DNA of 37,970 nt from Deltaproteobacteria bacterium (GCA_947475005.1 CANJLI010000018.1:1-37970); one strand, 5' to 3'. Counted from the stretch's first letter, positions 24,666-32,810 are shown. Notes: generated from the sequence alone by a model not told the origin. Numbers and translations are program-made.

Positions 24666-25091
24666 ATGGTGTATGAATTTAAAAAATCAGTGGGGTTTTC
24701 GCTCAATCGGTTGGGTGTGCTGGTACGTCGACGGTTGCTGCAAGCGTTGAGGCCGTGGGAGTTGACTCCCGAACAATGGCAAGTGCTATCCGTCAGTGTT
24801 GCAAATCGAACCGGTGTGAGCGCAAAGGAAATCTGTGAAATTACTGGGTTGGATCGGCACTCGGTATCCAAATTGCTTGAAAAGTTGGAGTCTCGCGAGT
24901 GGTTGCGTAGGGAGCCTCATGAAGAAGACGGGAGATCCATGGTTATTTTTCCGGCTCAAAAACTGATAACTGCATATCCCAGCATGAAACAAAGCCTCAA
25001 AAGTGAATTTGCGCCTGTCTGGCTCTCGTTGGGAGAGGATGAGGCGGAGTTACGTCGACTCTGCTCAAAATTACTTGAAATCATGGAATAG
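24666..25091 (+). CDS. MarR family transcriptional regulator
   Basis: A 141-residue winged-helix regulator. The helix-turn-helix is SAKEICEITGLDRHSVSKLLEKLESREWLRR (about residues 54-84 in sense), followed by the wing EPHEEDGRSMVIF with the usual D-x-R tip. N- and C-terminal helices would form the dimer interface. MarR proteins repress until a small phenolic, quinone-like or oxidising ligand releases them. The operator in its own promoter predicts autoregulation together with the ABM gene 8 bp downstream. The ATG at 24666 is preceded by GGGAGG; an earlier in-frame ATG at 24615 lies inside the operator and is rejected. Confidence 0.92.
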   Translation: MVYEFKKSVGFSLNRLGVLVRRRLLQALRPWELTPEQWQVLSVSVANRTGVSAKEICEITGLDRHSVSKLLEKLESREWLRREPHEEDGRSMVIFPAQKLITAYPSMKQSLKSEFAPVWLSLGEDEAELRRLCSKLLEIME

Positions 25092-25099
25092 GGAAAAAG

Positions 25100-25471
25100 A
25101 TGAGTAGCAAAAGATTCAAAAAAATACTGTGTTTGGTGGGTTGTGTAGCAAGCCTCCAAGTTGCGTGGGCAGAGGTGATTTTGATCAACCAATTTAAAAT
25201 AACTCCAGAAAAGGAGTTGGCTTTTGTTGCCGCCTGGCACAAGGGAAATGACGTGCTTTCAAAGTGCGAGGGGTATGTATCCACCAAATTGCATAAGTCC
25301 ATACAAACACCCGGCACCTGGATCAACTATGCAGTTTGGTCCTCCAGAGAGGCGTTTCAACGTGCAGTTTCTAGCTTGGAGTTTAAAAAGAGTGTGTTGG
25401 AAATTCGTGCTCAGGGGGCAACCGGCAGTCCGGAGCTTTTTGAGGTGCACTTTAGTAGTGCGAAGCCTTAG
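25100..25471 (+). CDS. Exported antibiotic biosynthesis monooxygenase (ABM) domain protein
   Basis: A 123-residue protein with a Sec signal peptide (cleavage likely after VAWA, residue 24) followed by one ABM-type ferredoxin-like domain: VILINQFKITPEKELAF, WHKGNDVLSKCEGYVSTKLH, and a Trp/Phe pattern (TWINYAVWSSREAF). Small ABM proteins are cofactor-free monooxygenases or heme-degrading enzymes, usually cytosolic dimers. A signal peptide on this fold is unusual. Pairing with a MarR regulator suggests a response to quinones or other aromatic or oxidative stress in the envelope (inference). Confidence 0.82.
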   Translation: MSSKRFKKILCLVGCVASLQVAWAEVILINQFKITPEKELAFVAAWHKGNDVLSKCEGYVSTKLHKSIQTPGTWINYAVWSSREAFQRAVSSLEFKKSVLEIRAQGATGSPELFEVHFSSAKP

Positions 25472-25477
25472 AGATGT

Positions 25478-25531
25478 GGGGGACACACCCGACGAGAACC
25501 TGGGAAGGGGACACCCGATGCGAGTGTCCCC
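25478..25531. repeat. GGGGACAC long palindrome (type 1, copy B, degenerate)
   Basis: The 25-mer at 25507-25531 (GGGGACACCCGATGCG then AGTGTCCCC) is identical to 4656-4680, and the linker CGACGAGAACCTGGGAA matches that of copy A at all but two positions. Relative to copy A the order is the other half-arm first, and the left arm is eroded (GGGGACACACC). It lies between the ABM gene and the convergent HNH gene. Confidence 0.85.
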
Positions 25532-25541
25532 GCAGGACTAC

Positions 25542-25898
25542 TTAAAAATCGGGGTGCGCAAGGAGGGCTTCGATACTAGAAACGGCCCCCTTCTTTGTAT
25601 TACAAGGTTTGCAAGCGATGACCACATTACCCTTGATGCTTTTTCCACCTTGGGCGATGGGAATTTTGTGATCCATGGTGACATCTTCTGGCTGCAATAG
25701 GGCGTTGCAATAGTGGCAATGGGCCGCACTGTGGACTTTGGATTTCCACCAGCTTGATTTACGCAGCAGTCTCCCTGCTTCTCGTTCTTTATTAATGTCG
25801 GCTTCGTTCGGGATCATAGACTCTCTTTCTGTGAGGGCCCAGGATGCCATAAGGGGCCCAGGCGAAGCAAGGAAGAGCTCGTAACCCTCAAGAACCAA
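25542..25898 (-). CDS. HNH endonuclease domain protein
   Basis: A small HNH nuclease of up to 118 residues. The metal and catalytic core is plain: CHYC, then MDHKIPIAQGG (first His of HNH), GNVVIACKPCNTKKG (Asn and second zinc Cys pair). A basic helix upstream (LRKSSWWKSK) fits DNA binding. Relatives with the same DHxxPxxxGG layout are stand-alone chromosomal HNH proteins of unknown target. The start is uncertain: a TTG at 25898 lies 12 bp after the upstream stop and could be coupled, but family comparison suggests the ATG at 25817 (MIPNEADIN). It is last in a leftward run that starts with yggS. Confidence 0.82.
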   Translation of the reverse strand: MVLEGYELFLASPGPLMASWALTERESMIPNEADINKEREAGRLLRKSSWWKSKVHSAAHCHYCNALLQPEDVTMDHKIPIAQGGKSIKGNVVIACKPCNTKKGAVSSIEALLAHPDF

Positions 25899-25910
25899 AT
25901 CAGAATATAG

Positions 25911-26300
25911 CTACTGAACAGGGGCTGTTTGCGGAGGGTGCAATAAATGGGTGTTTACATAGCCGGAAAGGAAGGCCAAACGCTTGCTATGGGGAAAGAG
26001 GGCGAGGCCGGTCTGTAAGATCGTCTTACAACTCTCAGGCCGTTGGTATTCAAAGGCCAGTTGGAGGCACGCTCGTTCGTAAAAGGTCTCTTCGTGGATC
26101 TTGTGAGCGAGGACCCGTTGCGTAGCCGCTTCCACAGTAGCCAGAGGGAGCTTGCTTGCCCCAGGAGCCGGAGTCACCGCATCGACCCACCAGAGCATCC
26201 ACCCAAGGCTGTGGAGGGCTGGAGAGGCAGCTGCAAGGGCTCCCAGTAAAACGAGAGCTCCTAGAGGGTATGCTAGCTTCTTACGCGAGGAGAGACGCAT
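25911..26300 (-). CDS. Membrane-anchored small protein of unknown function
   Basis: Not recognised. The 129-residue product has a short basic N-terminus (MRLSSRKK) and one hydrophobic helix (about 11-37), then a soluble part. Its helices resemble a single degenerate TPR pair (TFYERACLQLAFEYQRPESC, ILQTGLALFPHSKRLAFLSG). It would sit as a type II inner-membrane protein facing the periplasm. It begins 9 bp after the yggT stop and ends 12 bp before the HNH gene, so the four genes are probably one transcript. A scaffold role is possible but nothing shows the partner. Confidence 0.65.
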   Translation of the reverse strand: MRLSSRKKLAYPLGALVLLGALAAASPALHSLGWMLWWVDAVTPAPGASKLPLATVEAATQRVLAHKIHEETFYERACLQLAFEYQRPESCKTILQTGLALFPHSKRLAFLSGYVNTHLLHPPQTAPVQ

Positions 26301-26309
26301 ATGGGACTC

Positions 26310-26615
26310 TTACTGCAGTTGAAACGAGAGGCGCATGAGGTACATGGGGATGCTTTTTTGTAGAAACACGATAACCAGCATCGCCAGCATGGGAGCAAAA
26401 TCAAAAGGCCCCTGGATCCGATCCGTAAATCGACGGAAGGGCTTACAGATGAGCTCGGACAAGTTCCGTACCATGCGTACATACTGATTGTAAGGGTCTA
26501 CCCCAAACCAGGACACGGCAATCGATACAATCAAAACCAGGGTCATCAGGTTAAACAACACATCTGTTACGTGAGCCAATCCATACAACACACTCGAAAT
26601 CATCAAATACCCCAT
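26310..26615 (-). CDS. YggT family inner-membrane protein
   Basis: A 101-residue protein with two hydrophobic segments matching the YggT repeat: VLIVSIAVSWFGVDPYNQYV, then LICKPFRRFTDRIQGPFDFAPMLAMLVI, where the family has a Pro-Arg-Arg and a DxxP motif. YggT proteins are poorly understood; their genes are often next to yggS, as here, and have been linked to cell division, photosystem assembly or ion balance in different bacteria. Only a single YggT unit is present, whereas many homologs have two. It lies 70 bp after yggS. The start could be ATG 26615 or the ATG four codons later. Confidence 0.88.
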   Translation of the reverse strand: MGYLMISSVLYGLAHVTDVLFNLMTLVLIVSIAVSWFGVDPYNQYVRMVRNLSELICKPFRRFTDRIQGPFDFAPMLAMLVIVFLQKSIPMYLMRLSFQLQ

Positions 26616-26685
26616 CTTCTCACAGTTTCTTTCCTCTCATCATACTGATTTTTTATATCCCCGTCACGAGGGCTTTTCTTACATA

Positions 26686-27360
26686 TTATTTCCCTTCACG
26701 ATGCCCTAGCAGGGCCGTGCCCACCCGAACCAATGTAGACCCAGCTTCAATGGCAGCCTCTAAGTCCTGAGACATCCCAAGGGAGAGTCTCCCTTTTCCG
26801 ATCTTGCCTGCGAGAGTTGCCAGTTGCGCATAGAGATCTTGACGCACAGTAGGATCCAACTGCTCCGGGGGGATGGCAAAAATTCCCTGTACCTCCAACT
26901 GGGGATAGACTTGTAGCTCGCGAGCAAAGGCCTCGACTTCAGCAAGGGGTATCCCTGTTTTGTGGGCTTCCAGCCCGCAATTTGCTGAAATATACACGCG
27001 GAAAGGTCCCTTTGCTCCCTTCGATAGGTAGGTCGCGTGGGAGAGGCTCTCCAACGCCTGCACCTCGTTACATACCATAACCAAGTTTTTAATCTTATTC
27101 GACTGCACACGCCCCAAGAAGACCCAGTGGATGTCGCGCAATTCTGCTAGCTCCCTGGCTTTCTGCTCCATTTCTTGCACATAGTTTTCTCCAAATCGGC
27201 GAAACCCAAGCTTGTAGAGCTCGCGAATTTTTTCTGCCCCATGTCCCTTGGTCACCGGTAGGAGTTCCACGGTAGAGGGATCGCGGCCTACGCGCGTGCA
27301 GGCGGTGGCTATGCGGGTATGAAGGGTTTGCAGGTTTGCTTGTAGTGTGTCCGTTCCCAT
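26686..27360 (-). CDS. yggS: Pyridoxal phosphate homeostasis protein (YggS/PLPBP)
   Basis: A 224-residue protein of the COG0325 family, which binds pyridoxal 5'-phosphate and keeps free vitamin B6 and amino-acid pools in balance; no catalytic activity is known. The PLP lysine is K38 in LLPVTKGHG. Other family signatures are GENYVQE, FLGRVQSNKIK (commonly GxLQxNK) and LSLGMSQDLEAAIEAG with VRVGTALLGHR at the end, which bind the phosphate. The ATG has GAGGGA 7 bases upstream. It leads a run yggS-yggT-unknown-HNH. Confidence 0.95.
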   Translation of the reverse strand: MGTDTLQANLQTLHTRIATACTRVGRDPSTVELLPVTKGHGAEKIRELYKLGFRRFGENYVQEMEQKARELAELRDIHWVFLGRVQSNKIKNLVMVCNEVQALESLSHATYLSKGAKGPFRVYISANCGLEAHKTGIPLAEVEAFARELQVYPQLEVQGIFAIPPEQLDPTVRQDLYAQLATLAGKIGKGRLSLGMSQDLEAAIEAGSTLVRVGTALLGHREGK

Positions 27361-27385
27361 GTATTTTCCCTCGCAATATTGGATG

Positions 27386-27391
27386 ATTATA
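27386..27391 (-). promoter_or_regulatory. Candidate -10 element for yggS
   Basis: Read on the minus strand this is TATAAT inside TTTATATATAATC, 26 bp before the yggS ATG. The -35 region (around 27409-27415, ATCGAC) matches consensus poorly, so the call rests mainly on the -10 and position. Confidence 0.35.
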
Positions 27392-27482
27392 TATAAAGTC
27401 CCATTTTCGTCGATTCAGATTTCGGCGCTCTGGGTGTATGGATGAAAACGCCTTGAAATGCCAGTCCTGTTTAGGTAAACAT

Positions 27483-27566
27483 CGCGAGCCGCAAGAGGCT
27501 ACCCACCTGCCTACTAAGTATGGCAATATAGGCGCTATGGGTTGACATAACATGTAATGCCTCGCG
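27483..27566 (+). other. Structured intergenic segment before the lpoB-like gene
   Basis: Nested pairings are visible: CGCGAG (27483-27488) with CTCGCG (27561-27566), ACCCA (27501-27505) with TGGGT (27538-27542), GCCTA (27509-27513) with TAGGC (27529-27533), plus a small GCC..GGC hairpin (27488-27499). It could be a 5' leader structure of the lipoprotein operon or a small RNA. Upstream bases (CTCTGGGTGTATGG, CCAGTCC) faintly recall 6S RNA, but the closing stem is absent. Confidence 0.3.
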
Positions 27567-27605
27567 GTGTGGGGTATTCAATTTTTTTGTGAAGCAGGAG
27601 TGAAA

Positions 27606-28232
27606 ATGCGTATGCGTATGGGAAAGCTAAAACAGATTTTTCCGTTTCTTCCGTTGGTGGTGCTTGGAGTTGTAGGGTGTACCCCTGCTTTTGAGGGTGA
27701 ATATTCTGATCCCAATACCGTAGAAATCATCGATGACCGTTGGAACGATGCGGATGCTCGTAAGACCTCCGAAATTTTGATCCGTTCTATGTTGGAGAAG
27801 CCGTGGCTCAATGAGTCCAAAAGTAAAAATGGGGGGCAAAAACCGGTAGTGATCGTAGCAGATATTGCCAACCGCACCGATGAGCATATCGAGACAAAGG
27901 CAATTGGAGAGGGGATCCGCGACGAGTTGATCAACTCCGGTAAGATCCGTTTTGTTGACGGGGACCGCAGAAAGCAAATTTTGGAAGAAATGCGCTACCA
28001 AAATGAAAGCGGTATGGTTTCTGCCAAAAGTGCAAAGAAAAAAGGCAACCAAACCGGTGCTGATTTCATGTTGAGCGGAACCTTGACTAGCATTGTAAAC
28101 GAGGAAAAGGGCCGCAAGAACGTTGTGTACCAAACCATCTTGCAGTTGACAGATTTGGAAACCACAGAGATGGTTTGGAGCCAGAAGTACCAGATCAAGA
28201 AGAAATTTAAACGTTCAGGAGCTGGCTGGTGA
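27606..28232 (+). CDS. LpoB-like lipoprotein (penicillin-binding protein activator family)
   Basis: A 208-residue lipoprotein with lipobox VVGC (Cys about residue 26). The soluble domain carries the LpoB pattern: PVVIVADIANRTDEHIET, a helix ending IRDELINSGKIRFVDGDRRKQI, QTGADFMLSGTLTSI and a final strand pair YQTILQLTDLETTEMVWSQKYQIKK. In enterobacteria, LpoB is outer-membrane-anchored and switches on the synthase PBP1b; more distant members have other or unknown partners. The ATG at 27606 has GGAG 5 bases upstream; an in-frame start at 27567 would place 13 non-signal residues first. Its stop overlaps the next gene by 4 bp (GTGA), implying translational coupling. Confidence 0.85.
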   Translation: MRMRMGKLKQIFPFLPLVVLGVVGCTPAFEGEYSDPNTVEIIDDRWNDADARKTSEILIRSMLEKPWLNESKSKNGGQKPVVIVADIANRTDEHIETKAIGEGIRDELINSGKIRFVDGDRRKQILEEMRYQNESGMVSAKSAKKKGNQTGADFMLSGTLTSIVNEEKGRKNVVYQTILQLTDLETTEMVWSQKYQIKKKFKRSGAGW

Positions 28233-29521
28233 AATCCTTCATACGGATCCTTGCGGGCAGCTTGGTAGTTGGTTTTTTCCTAGGTGGATGTGCCACCTAT
28301 ACGGATGAATCCGCACAGATGCGTACAGCTTTCCGGGCCCGGCATTATCCGGAGGCCTTGGAACAGTTGAAAAAAACGGGGCTTGCCACCCAGGACCGCA
28401 GCCGACTTCTCTACTTGATGGAGACGGCTATGATTTTGGACCGGCAAGGCAACCGCAAGGAAGCTCGGAAGGTTCTGCTGCAAGCGGATAAGTTGGTGGA
28501 TGTTCTTTATACCACCAGTATCAGCAAAACGGCAGCTACCCTCATTGTGAATGAATCCATGTCGGATTATTCCGGTGAAGATTATGAGGTCGTGTCCCTT
28601 CATACTATGCTGGCCTTGTCTTTTTTGGAGGACAAGCAGTATGAAGAGGCTCGTGTAGAAGCGAAAAAGATCAACAATCGCCTCCATGTCATTGCCAAGG
28701 ATCGCGGTAGCAACAATGCCTACACAGAGGATGCCTTTGCTAGGTATCTATCGGGGTTGGTATTTGAGGCCTTGGGGGAGACCGATGATGCGTTCATCGA
28801 CTACCGCAGAGCGTTGGAGTTGTTCGAGACCCCTGGGTACAAGGAATTCTACTACGGAGCCCCTCCTCGTGCCTTGGTAGAGTCGGTGGCTTCCTTGGCA
28901 GTCAGCAAGGGCCGGCCCGAGGTGCTGAAAGGGCTGGAAAAACGCTACCCACAATGGGTAACTGCTGCAAAAAACACCGCTCCCTCTGGGGAGATGGGTG
29001 AAGTTGCGGTGATCCACGAAACTGGGTTTATCGCTGTAAAGACCACTAAAGAGTTTGCGATTCCTCTAGCGGGCCAAATTATCCGATTTTCAGTTCCTTA
29101 TATCGAGAAACGATCTGCATATCCAAGCTCGATGACGGGGGTGGAGTTTCAAGGGCATTTTACGCAGGCGGATAACGTAGCGGATATGACCTCCCTGGCT
29201 CACTATTCCTTGGAGGACAAACGGATGCGGCTGATCGCAAAAAATGGAGCGCGGTTGCTGGCAAAAGCGATTGCTACCAAACAAGCCTACGATCATTTAG
29301 GAATTTTGGGGGGTGTCGCTGCGAATGTGTACTCTGTGGTGACAGAAACCGCAGACACCCGAGGGTGGACGCTCTTGCCTGAGGCTTTTTCCGTGACACG
29401 CCTTCGGTTGCCTGTGGGTAAGCAGACCATCCAGATTAAAAATGACGGACGAATCAACCAAATCCTTACGGTGGATGTGAAACGGGGTCAGTTACAGATT
29501 TTACGGGACTGCGTTAGGTAG
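28229..29521 (+). CDS. TPR-type lipoprotein (COG3014-like), partner of the LpoB-like protein
   Basis: A 430-residue product starting at a GTG that overlaps the previous stop. It has a lipobox (FFLGGC, Cys about residue 21). Residues 25-230 are helical repeats of TPR style (HYPEALEQLKKTGLATQ, KQYEEARVEAKKINNRLH, GETDDAFIDYRRALELF). The C-terminal part is beta-rich (TGFIAVKTTKEFAIPLAG, LPVGKQTIQIKND). Proteins of this kind are often encoded beside LpoB-like lipoproteins in diverse Gram-negatives, so the pair probably forms an envelope complex; its enzyme partner is not in the window. It ends 10 bp from the convergent Fic gene. Confidence 0.75.
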   Translation: MKSFIRILAGSLVVGFFLGGCATYTDESAQMRTAFRARHYPEALEQLKKTGLATQDRSRLLYLMETAMILDRQGNRKEARKVLLQADKLVDVLYTTSISKTAATLIVNESMSDYSGEDYEVVSLHTMLALSFLEDKQYEEARVEAKKINNRLHVIAKDRGSNNAYTEDAFARYLSGLVFEALGETDDAFIDYRRALELFETPGYKEFYYGAPPRALVESVASLAVSKGRPEVLKGLEKRYPQWVTAAKNTAPSGEMGEVAVIHETGFIAVKTTKEFAIPLAGQIIRFSVPYIEKRSAYPSSMTGVEFQGHFTQADNVADMTSLAHYSLEDKRMRLIAKNGARLLAKAIATKQAYDHLGILGGVAANVYSVVTETADTRGWTLLPEAFSVTRLRLPVGKQTIQIKNDGRINQILTVDVKRGQLQILRDCVR

Positions 29522-29531
29522 CTTTTCTTTT

Positions 29532-30581
29532 TTACTGGAGCGTATACCAGGTGGCTCTTCCTTTTCCATGACGGGCAATATTTTCTTTCGTAACCAAATC
29601 CGAAAGATGTTTTTTTAAAGTATTTCTATTTGCTTTCGTCATGGTTTCTAGTTCGCTAATTCCAAGTCTCCCATGATCATGAAGAAGTGCAAGAATTTTG
29701 CTTTCAATTTCTGGCAACTGAAAAGCCATGATCTTCTCTACCGAAACTTTTCGTTCTAAATGTATCTTTTGCTTCTGTAAGCTTCGCAAAAAAAACGTAA
29801 TCCACGGTGTAAAGTCTGGCGAGTTTTCTTGTAATGTCCCTTGGGTTTTACGCAACGCGAGGTAATAAGCCTCTTTATTTTTTTCAATGATACTTTCTAA
29901 AGAGCTGTATGGAACATAAGAATAGCCGGATTTTAAAAGAAGAAGGGTTGTCAATATTCGAGATAATCGACCATTTCCATCTTGGAATGGGTGAATGGCT
30001 AAAAAAACAACGATAAATATTCCGATTAATAACAAAGGATGGGTGGTTTTTTCATCGAGATTTTCTTTGAACCAAAAAGTCAGCTCTTGCATTTTAAGAG
30101 GAGTTTCAAAAGGAGAAGAGGTTGCAAAGACAATTCCAAGGCTTTTTCCCTCTTCATCAAATGCTTCTACGTGGTTTGGAAATTTTTTGTACTCTCCTCT
30201 GTGACGCTCATCTTTATCTGAAAATTGCAGGAGCCAAGCATGTAGTTGTTTGCAAACATTTTCTGAGAATCCAACCGCTTCAAACCTTTGAAAAATTTCT
30301 TCGCATACATAGGAATAGCCTGCAACTTCTTGCTCATCTCTGGATACAAATGAATAGGTTTGTAGATTTGATAATAACTTTTCCACCTCGCGGTCAGTTA
30401 ACTTTGACCCTTCGATTCGAGTGGAGGATCCAATGCTTTCGATGGTAGCTACTTTTCGTAAGGCTTGTAACCTTTCGGGTGCCAATCGCCCTAGCAGCTG
30501 CCATGATCCTTTGAATTCATCTAGTTCTGCAATGAGCGTCAGCATTTCGGAATTGATTGTTATTTTTGATATATCTAGCAT
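29532..30581 (-). CDS. Fic family protein (class II) with winged-helix C-terminus
   Basis: A 349-residue Fic protein. The active-site motif HPFQDGNGRLSR is complete; the N-terminal STRIEG matches the inhibitory (S/T)xxxE(G/N) helix. Residues 285-349 form a winged helix (LGISELETMTKANRNTLKKHLSDLVTKENI), suggesting DNA binding and possible autoregulation. Such Fic-HTH proteins are widespread and usually intracellular; many AMPylate bacterial targets or themselves. It is distinct from the first Fic protein (no DUF4172-type N-terminus, low similarity). The gene is AT-rich. The promoter region has two 15-bp direct repeats that could be the operator. The ATG at 30581 is preceded by AGGGG. Confidence 0.9.
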   Translation of the reverse strand: MLDISKITINSEMLTLIAELDEFKGSWQLLGRLAPERLQALRKVATIESIGSSTRIEGSKLTDREVEKLLSNLQTYSFVSRDEQEVAGYSYVCEEIFQRFEAVGFSENVCKQLHAWLLQFSDKDERHRGEYKKFPNHVEAFDEEGKSLGIVFATSSPFETPLKMQELTFWFKENLDEKTTHPLLLIGIFIVVFLAIHPFQDGNGRLSRILTTLLLLKSGYSYVPYSSLESIIEKNKEAYYLALRKTQGTLQENSPDFTPWITFFLRSLQKQKIHLERKVSVEKIMAFQLPEIESKILALLHDHGRLGISELETMTKANRNTLKKHLSDLVTKENIARHGKGRATWYTLQ

Positions 30582-30605
30582 TTCCCCTGCCTTTTACCCA
30601 CATTA

Positions 30606-30651
30606 ATATCCAAGTATACCTGATTATATCCAAGTATACCCATAAATACAA
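30606..30651 (-). promoter_or_regulatory. Promoter and direct-repeat operator of the second Fic gene
   Basis: On the minus strand TTGTAT (30646-30651), a 17-bp spacer and TATAAT (30623-30628) form a promoter. GGTATACTTGGATAT occurs twice, at 30626-30640 and 30606-30620, with a 20-bp period, i.e. two helical turns. One copy lies over the spacer and -10, the other over the transcription start. Binding of a regulator to both faces would block transcription; the Fic protein's own winged helix is a candidate. Confidence 0.65.
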
Positions 30652-30666
30652 GATGAGATCGGGGAC
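30652..30666. repeat. Half-arm of type 2 palindrome
   Basis: GATGAGATCGGGGAC is identical to the left end of the palindrome at 7272-7326, but here the right arm is missing and a cloverleaf repeat begins 4 bp later. It appears to be a palindrome cut short by, or lost beside, the cloverleaf insertion. Confidence 0.7.
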
Positions 30667-30670
30667 CTTT

Positions 30671-30759
30671 CCGTCATCCCAAGGTCCCGAAGGGGCCGTA
30701 TGGGATCCCTGCGTTTTTATCGAGATCCCATACGGCTGCTACGCAGCCTTGGGATGACG
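30671..30759. repeat. Cloverleaf repeat, copy c
   Basis: A nearly complete copy with the same outer arms and inner hairpins; one base change (GGGGCC for GGGACC) weakens the first inner hairpin. After it, GTCATCCC at 30770-30777 pairs again with GGGATGAC. It lies between the second Fic gene's promoter and the end of mnmG. Confidence 0.93.
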
Positions 30760-30838
30760 AAGGGGGGATGTCATCCCTCGCTGTAGCAAAGGATCTCCTC
30801 ACTTTGCTTTGTAAGGAGGCTTACTTGATAACAAGCTA

Positions 30839-32692
30839 TTAGGAGGCAGAAGATAACCAAATACGCAACACTTGCAACGCCGAAGGCGTAATCCCACTAA
30901 TCCGGGAGGCCTGTCCCAGGCTTTGTGGTGCATGGTGTCGCAGTTTATGGATCACCTCATTGCTCAGTCCTCGAATGAGCGAGTAATCAAGATTCGCTGG
31001 CAACATGACGTCGTCCAAGCCTTCAAGGGCACGGATGTTGTGCATCTCCCGTTTGAGATAGCCCTCATATTTGCTCTCAATCCAGAGTCGTCTTGCGAGT
31101 TCTCGAGGGTATTGAGGCAAGATGGCAGGCAGAGACTCCTCTGTGCAGTCAGGGCGTTTGAGCAAGGTAAGAAGCTTGGTCCCTGCATTGTCTTTGCCCT
31201 CATAGGCATCTGCCAAGATCCCCGCATCTCGATAGGAGGTATGCTGCACGTAGTGAAGCCCTTCCTCCAGATCCTTTTTGCGCGTGAGGTAGGCATTGTA
31301 TTCATCGTTGGATACAAGCCCTACACTGCGTCCCAGGTCCGTGAGGCGCAGATCTGCATTGTCTTCTCGCAGCTGCAACCGGTACTCGGCTCGGGAGGTA
31401 AACATGCGATAGGGTTCCTGGGTTCCCTTGGTAATGAGGTCGTCGATCAGAACCCCAATGTAGGCTTGGGTACGTTTCAGTACCAGGGGCTCTCGCTGCT
31501 GATGAGACAGAGCCGCATTGATCCCTGCCATCAACCCTTGTGCCGCAGCTTCTTCGTACCCTGTGGTCCCATTAATCTGCCCAGCAAGAAACAATCCCCG
31601 TACCTTCTTGGTTTCCAAGGAGGCCTTTAGCTCCGTAGGATCCACAAAATCGTACTCAATGGCATAGCCAGGTCGGATGATTTCCGCTCGTTCGAGTCCA
31701 GGAATGGTTTGCAGGAACTTGGCTTGCACCGCTAATGGCAACGAAGTGGAGATCCCGTTGGGATATACCTCGCAGGTCTCATAGCCTTGGGGCTCCAGAA
31801 AAATCTGATGGGACGTTCGATCCCGAAAACGGACTACCTTGTCTTCAATAGACGGACAGTAGCGAGGTCCAATCCCTGTAATTTCACCACTATAGAGGGG
31901 AGATTCTCCCATATGAGCTGCAATTACATCGTGGGTCGCTTGGGTTGTATGTGTGATGTGACACGGGATCAGTGGTTGCGTAATACGCGAGTTGCTAAAG
32001 CTAAACGGGACAATGTCCGGATCCGAGTCCTGTCTGGTTAAGCTAGCCCAATCGATGGTTTTGGCATCCAATCGCGGTGTGGTACCGGTTTTAAGGCGGC
32101 CCATGCGCAGTCCTGCCACTAGCAAGCTGTGAGCCAGCCCGACAGAAGGGGCATCTCCGAATCGACCCCCTTTGGCCTTCGTAGCCCCAATGTGAATCAA
32201 CCCGTTGAGGAACGTACCTGTGGTGATGATCACGTGCGAGGCAAACAGTTTGCCTAAAATTTGGCATTGCACCCCCTCCACGCGGAAGGTGGTTTCGGTT
32301 TCTGCTGCGAGTAACAGGCTTTCCACGCTGTCTTGACGCAGGGAGAGGTTGGGCTCGTTTTCCACGAGATGCTTCATATATCGACTGTAGAGGAACATAT
32401 CGGCTTGGGCTCGAGAGGACCAAATCGCAGGGCCTTTTTTTCGATTCAGTACTCGAAATTGAATCCCGGTGGCATCGATAGCCTTTGCCATACAGCCACC
32501 GAGGGCGTCTACTTCTTTGACCAGATGTCCTTTGGCTGTGCCACCGATGGCAGGATTGCAGCTCATCGCACCGATTCGGTCCATAGATTGGGTAAGAAGC
32601 AGGGTTTTAACTCCGCTTCTTGCAGAAGCCATAGCAGCTTCAATCCCAGCATGGCCAGCGCCGATTACGATTACATCCCAATGTGTTTTCAT
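30839..32692 (-). CDS. mnmG: tRNA uridine-5-carboxymethylaminomethyl modification enzyme MnmG
   Basis: FAD-dependent subunit that, with MnmE, installs the carboxymethylaminomethyl group on wobble uridine 34 of certain tRNAs. The FAD-binding IGAGHAG lies at residues 10-16. Family signatures follow: [24 protein letters not shown] in sense, [10 protein letters not shown], the catalytic Cys region [13 protein letters not shown], and [19 protein letters not shown]. The C-terminal MnmE/tRNA-binding helices end in [14 protein letters not shown]. The ATG at 32692 gives 617 residues, near the usual 620-630, and starts just before the FAD motif; the open frame to 32746 adds only basic leader. No mnmE or rsmG is in the window. 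Confidence 0.96.
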   Translation of the reverse strand: MKTHWDVIVIGAGHAGIEAAMASARSGVKTLLLTQSMDRIGAMSCNPAIGGTAKGHLVKEVDALGGCMAKAIDATGIQFRVLNRKKGPAIWSSRAQADMFLYSRYMKHLVENEPNLSLRQDSVESLLLAAETETTFRVEGVQCQILGKLFASHVIITTGTFLNGLIHIGATKAKGGRFGDAPSVGLAHSLLVAGLRMGRLKTGTTPRLDAKTIDWASLTRQDSDPDIVPFSFSNSRITQPLIPCHITHTTQATHDVIAAHMGESPLYSGEITGIGPRYCPSIEDKVVRFRDRTSHQIFLEPQGYETCEVYPNGISTSLPLAVQAKFLQTIPGLERAEIIRPGYAIEYDFVDPTELKASLETKKVRGLFLAGQINGTTGYEEAAAQGLMAGINAALSHQQREPLVLKRTQAYIGVLIDDLITKGTQEPYRMFTSRAEYRLQLREDNADLRLTDLGRSVGLVSNDEYNAYLTRKKDLEEGLHYVQHTSYRDAGILADAYEGKDNAGTKLLTLLKRPDCTEESLPAILPQYPRELARRLWIESKYEGYLKREMHNIRALEGLDDVMLPANLDYSLIRGLSNEVIHKLRHHAPQSLGQASRISGITPSALQVLRIWLSSAS

Positions 32693-32810
32693 CTTCTTTG
32701 TCTTCTTTATTACGTATAAATGCGGCATAGGGCGCAATGCTCCCAAGCTTTACGCTTTATACTGAAAAACCGGTCCTGGCGGAATCTATTTCTACAACCA
32801 GGTATATTTA

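Noticed and set aside
27542..27547. Consensus TTGACA as -35 for the lpoB-like gene
   Set aside because: No acceptable -10 hexamer is found 16-18 bp downstream.
27410..27580. 6S RNA gene
   Set aside because: CTCTGGGTGT and CCAGTCC recall the 5' half, but no complementary closing stem exists at the 3' side, so only a low-confidence structured segment is reported.
30872..31630. Long plus-strand open frame opposite mnmG
   Set aside because: Antisense shadow of a highly conserved gene with no motif of its own.
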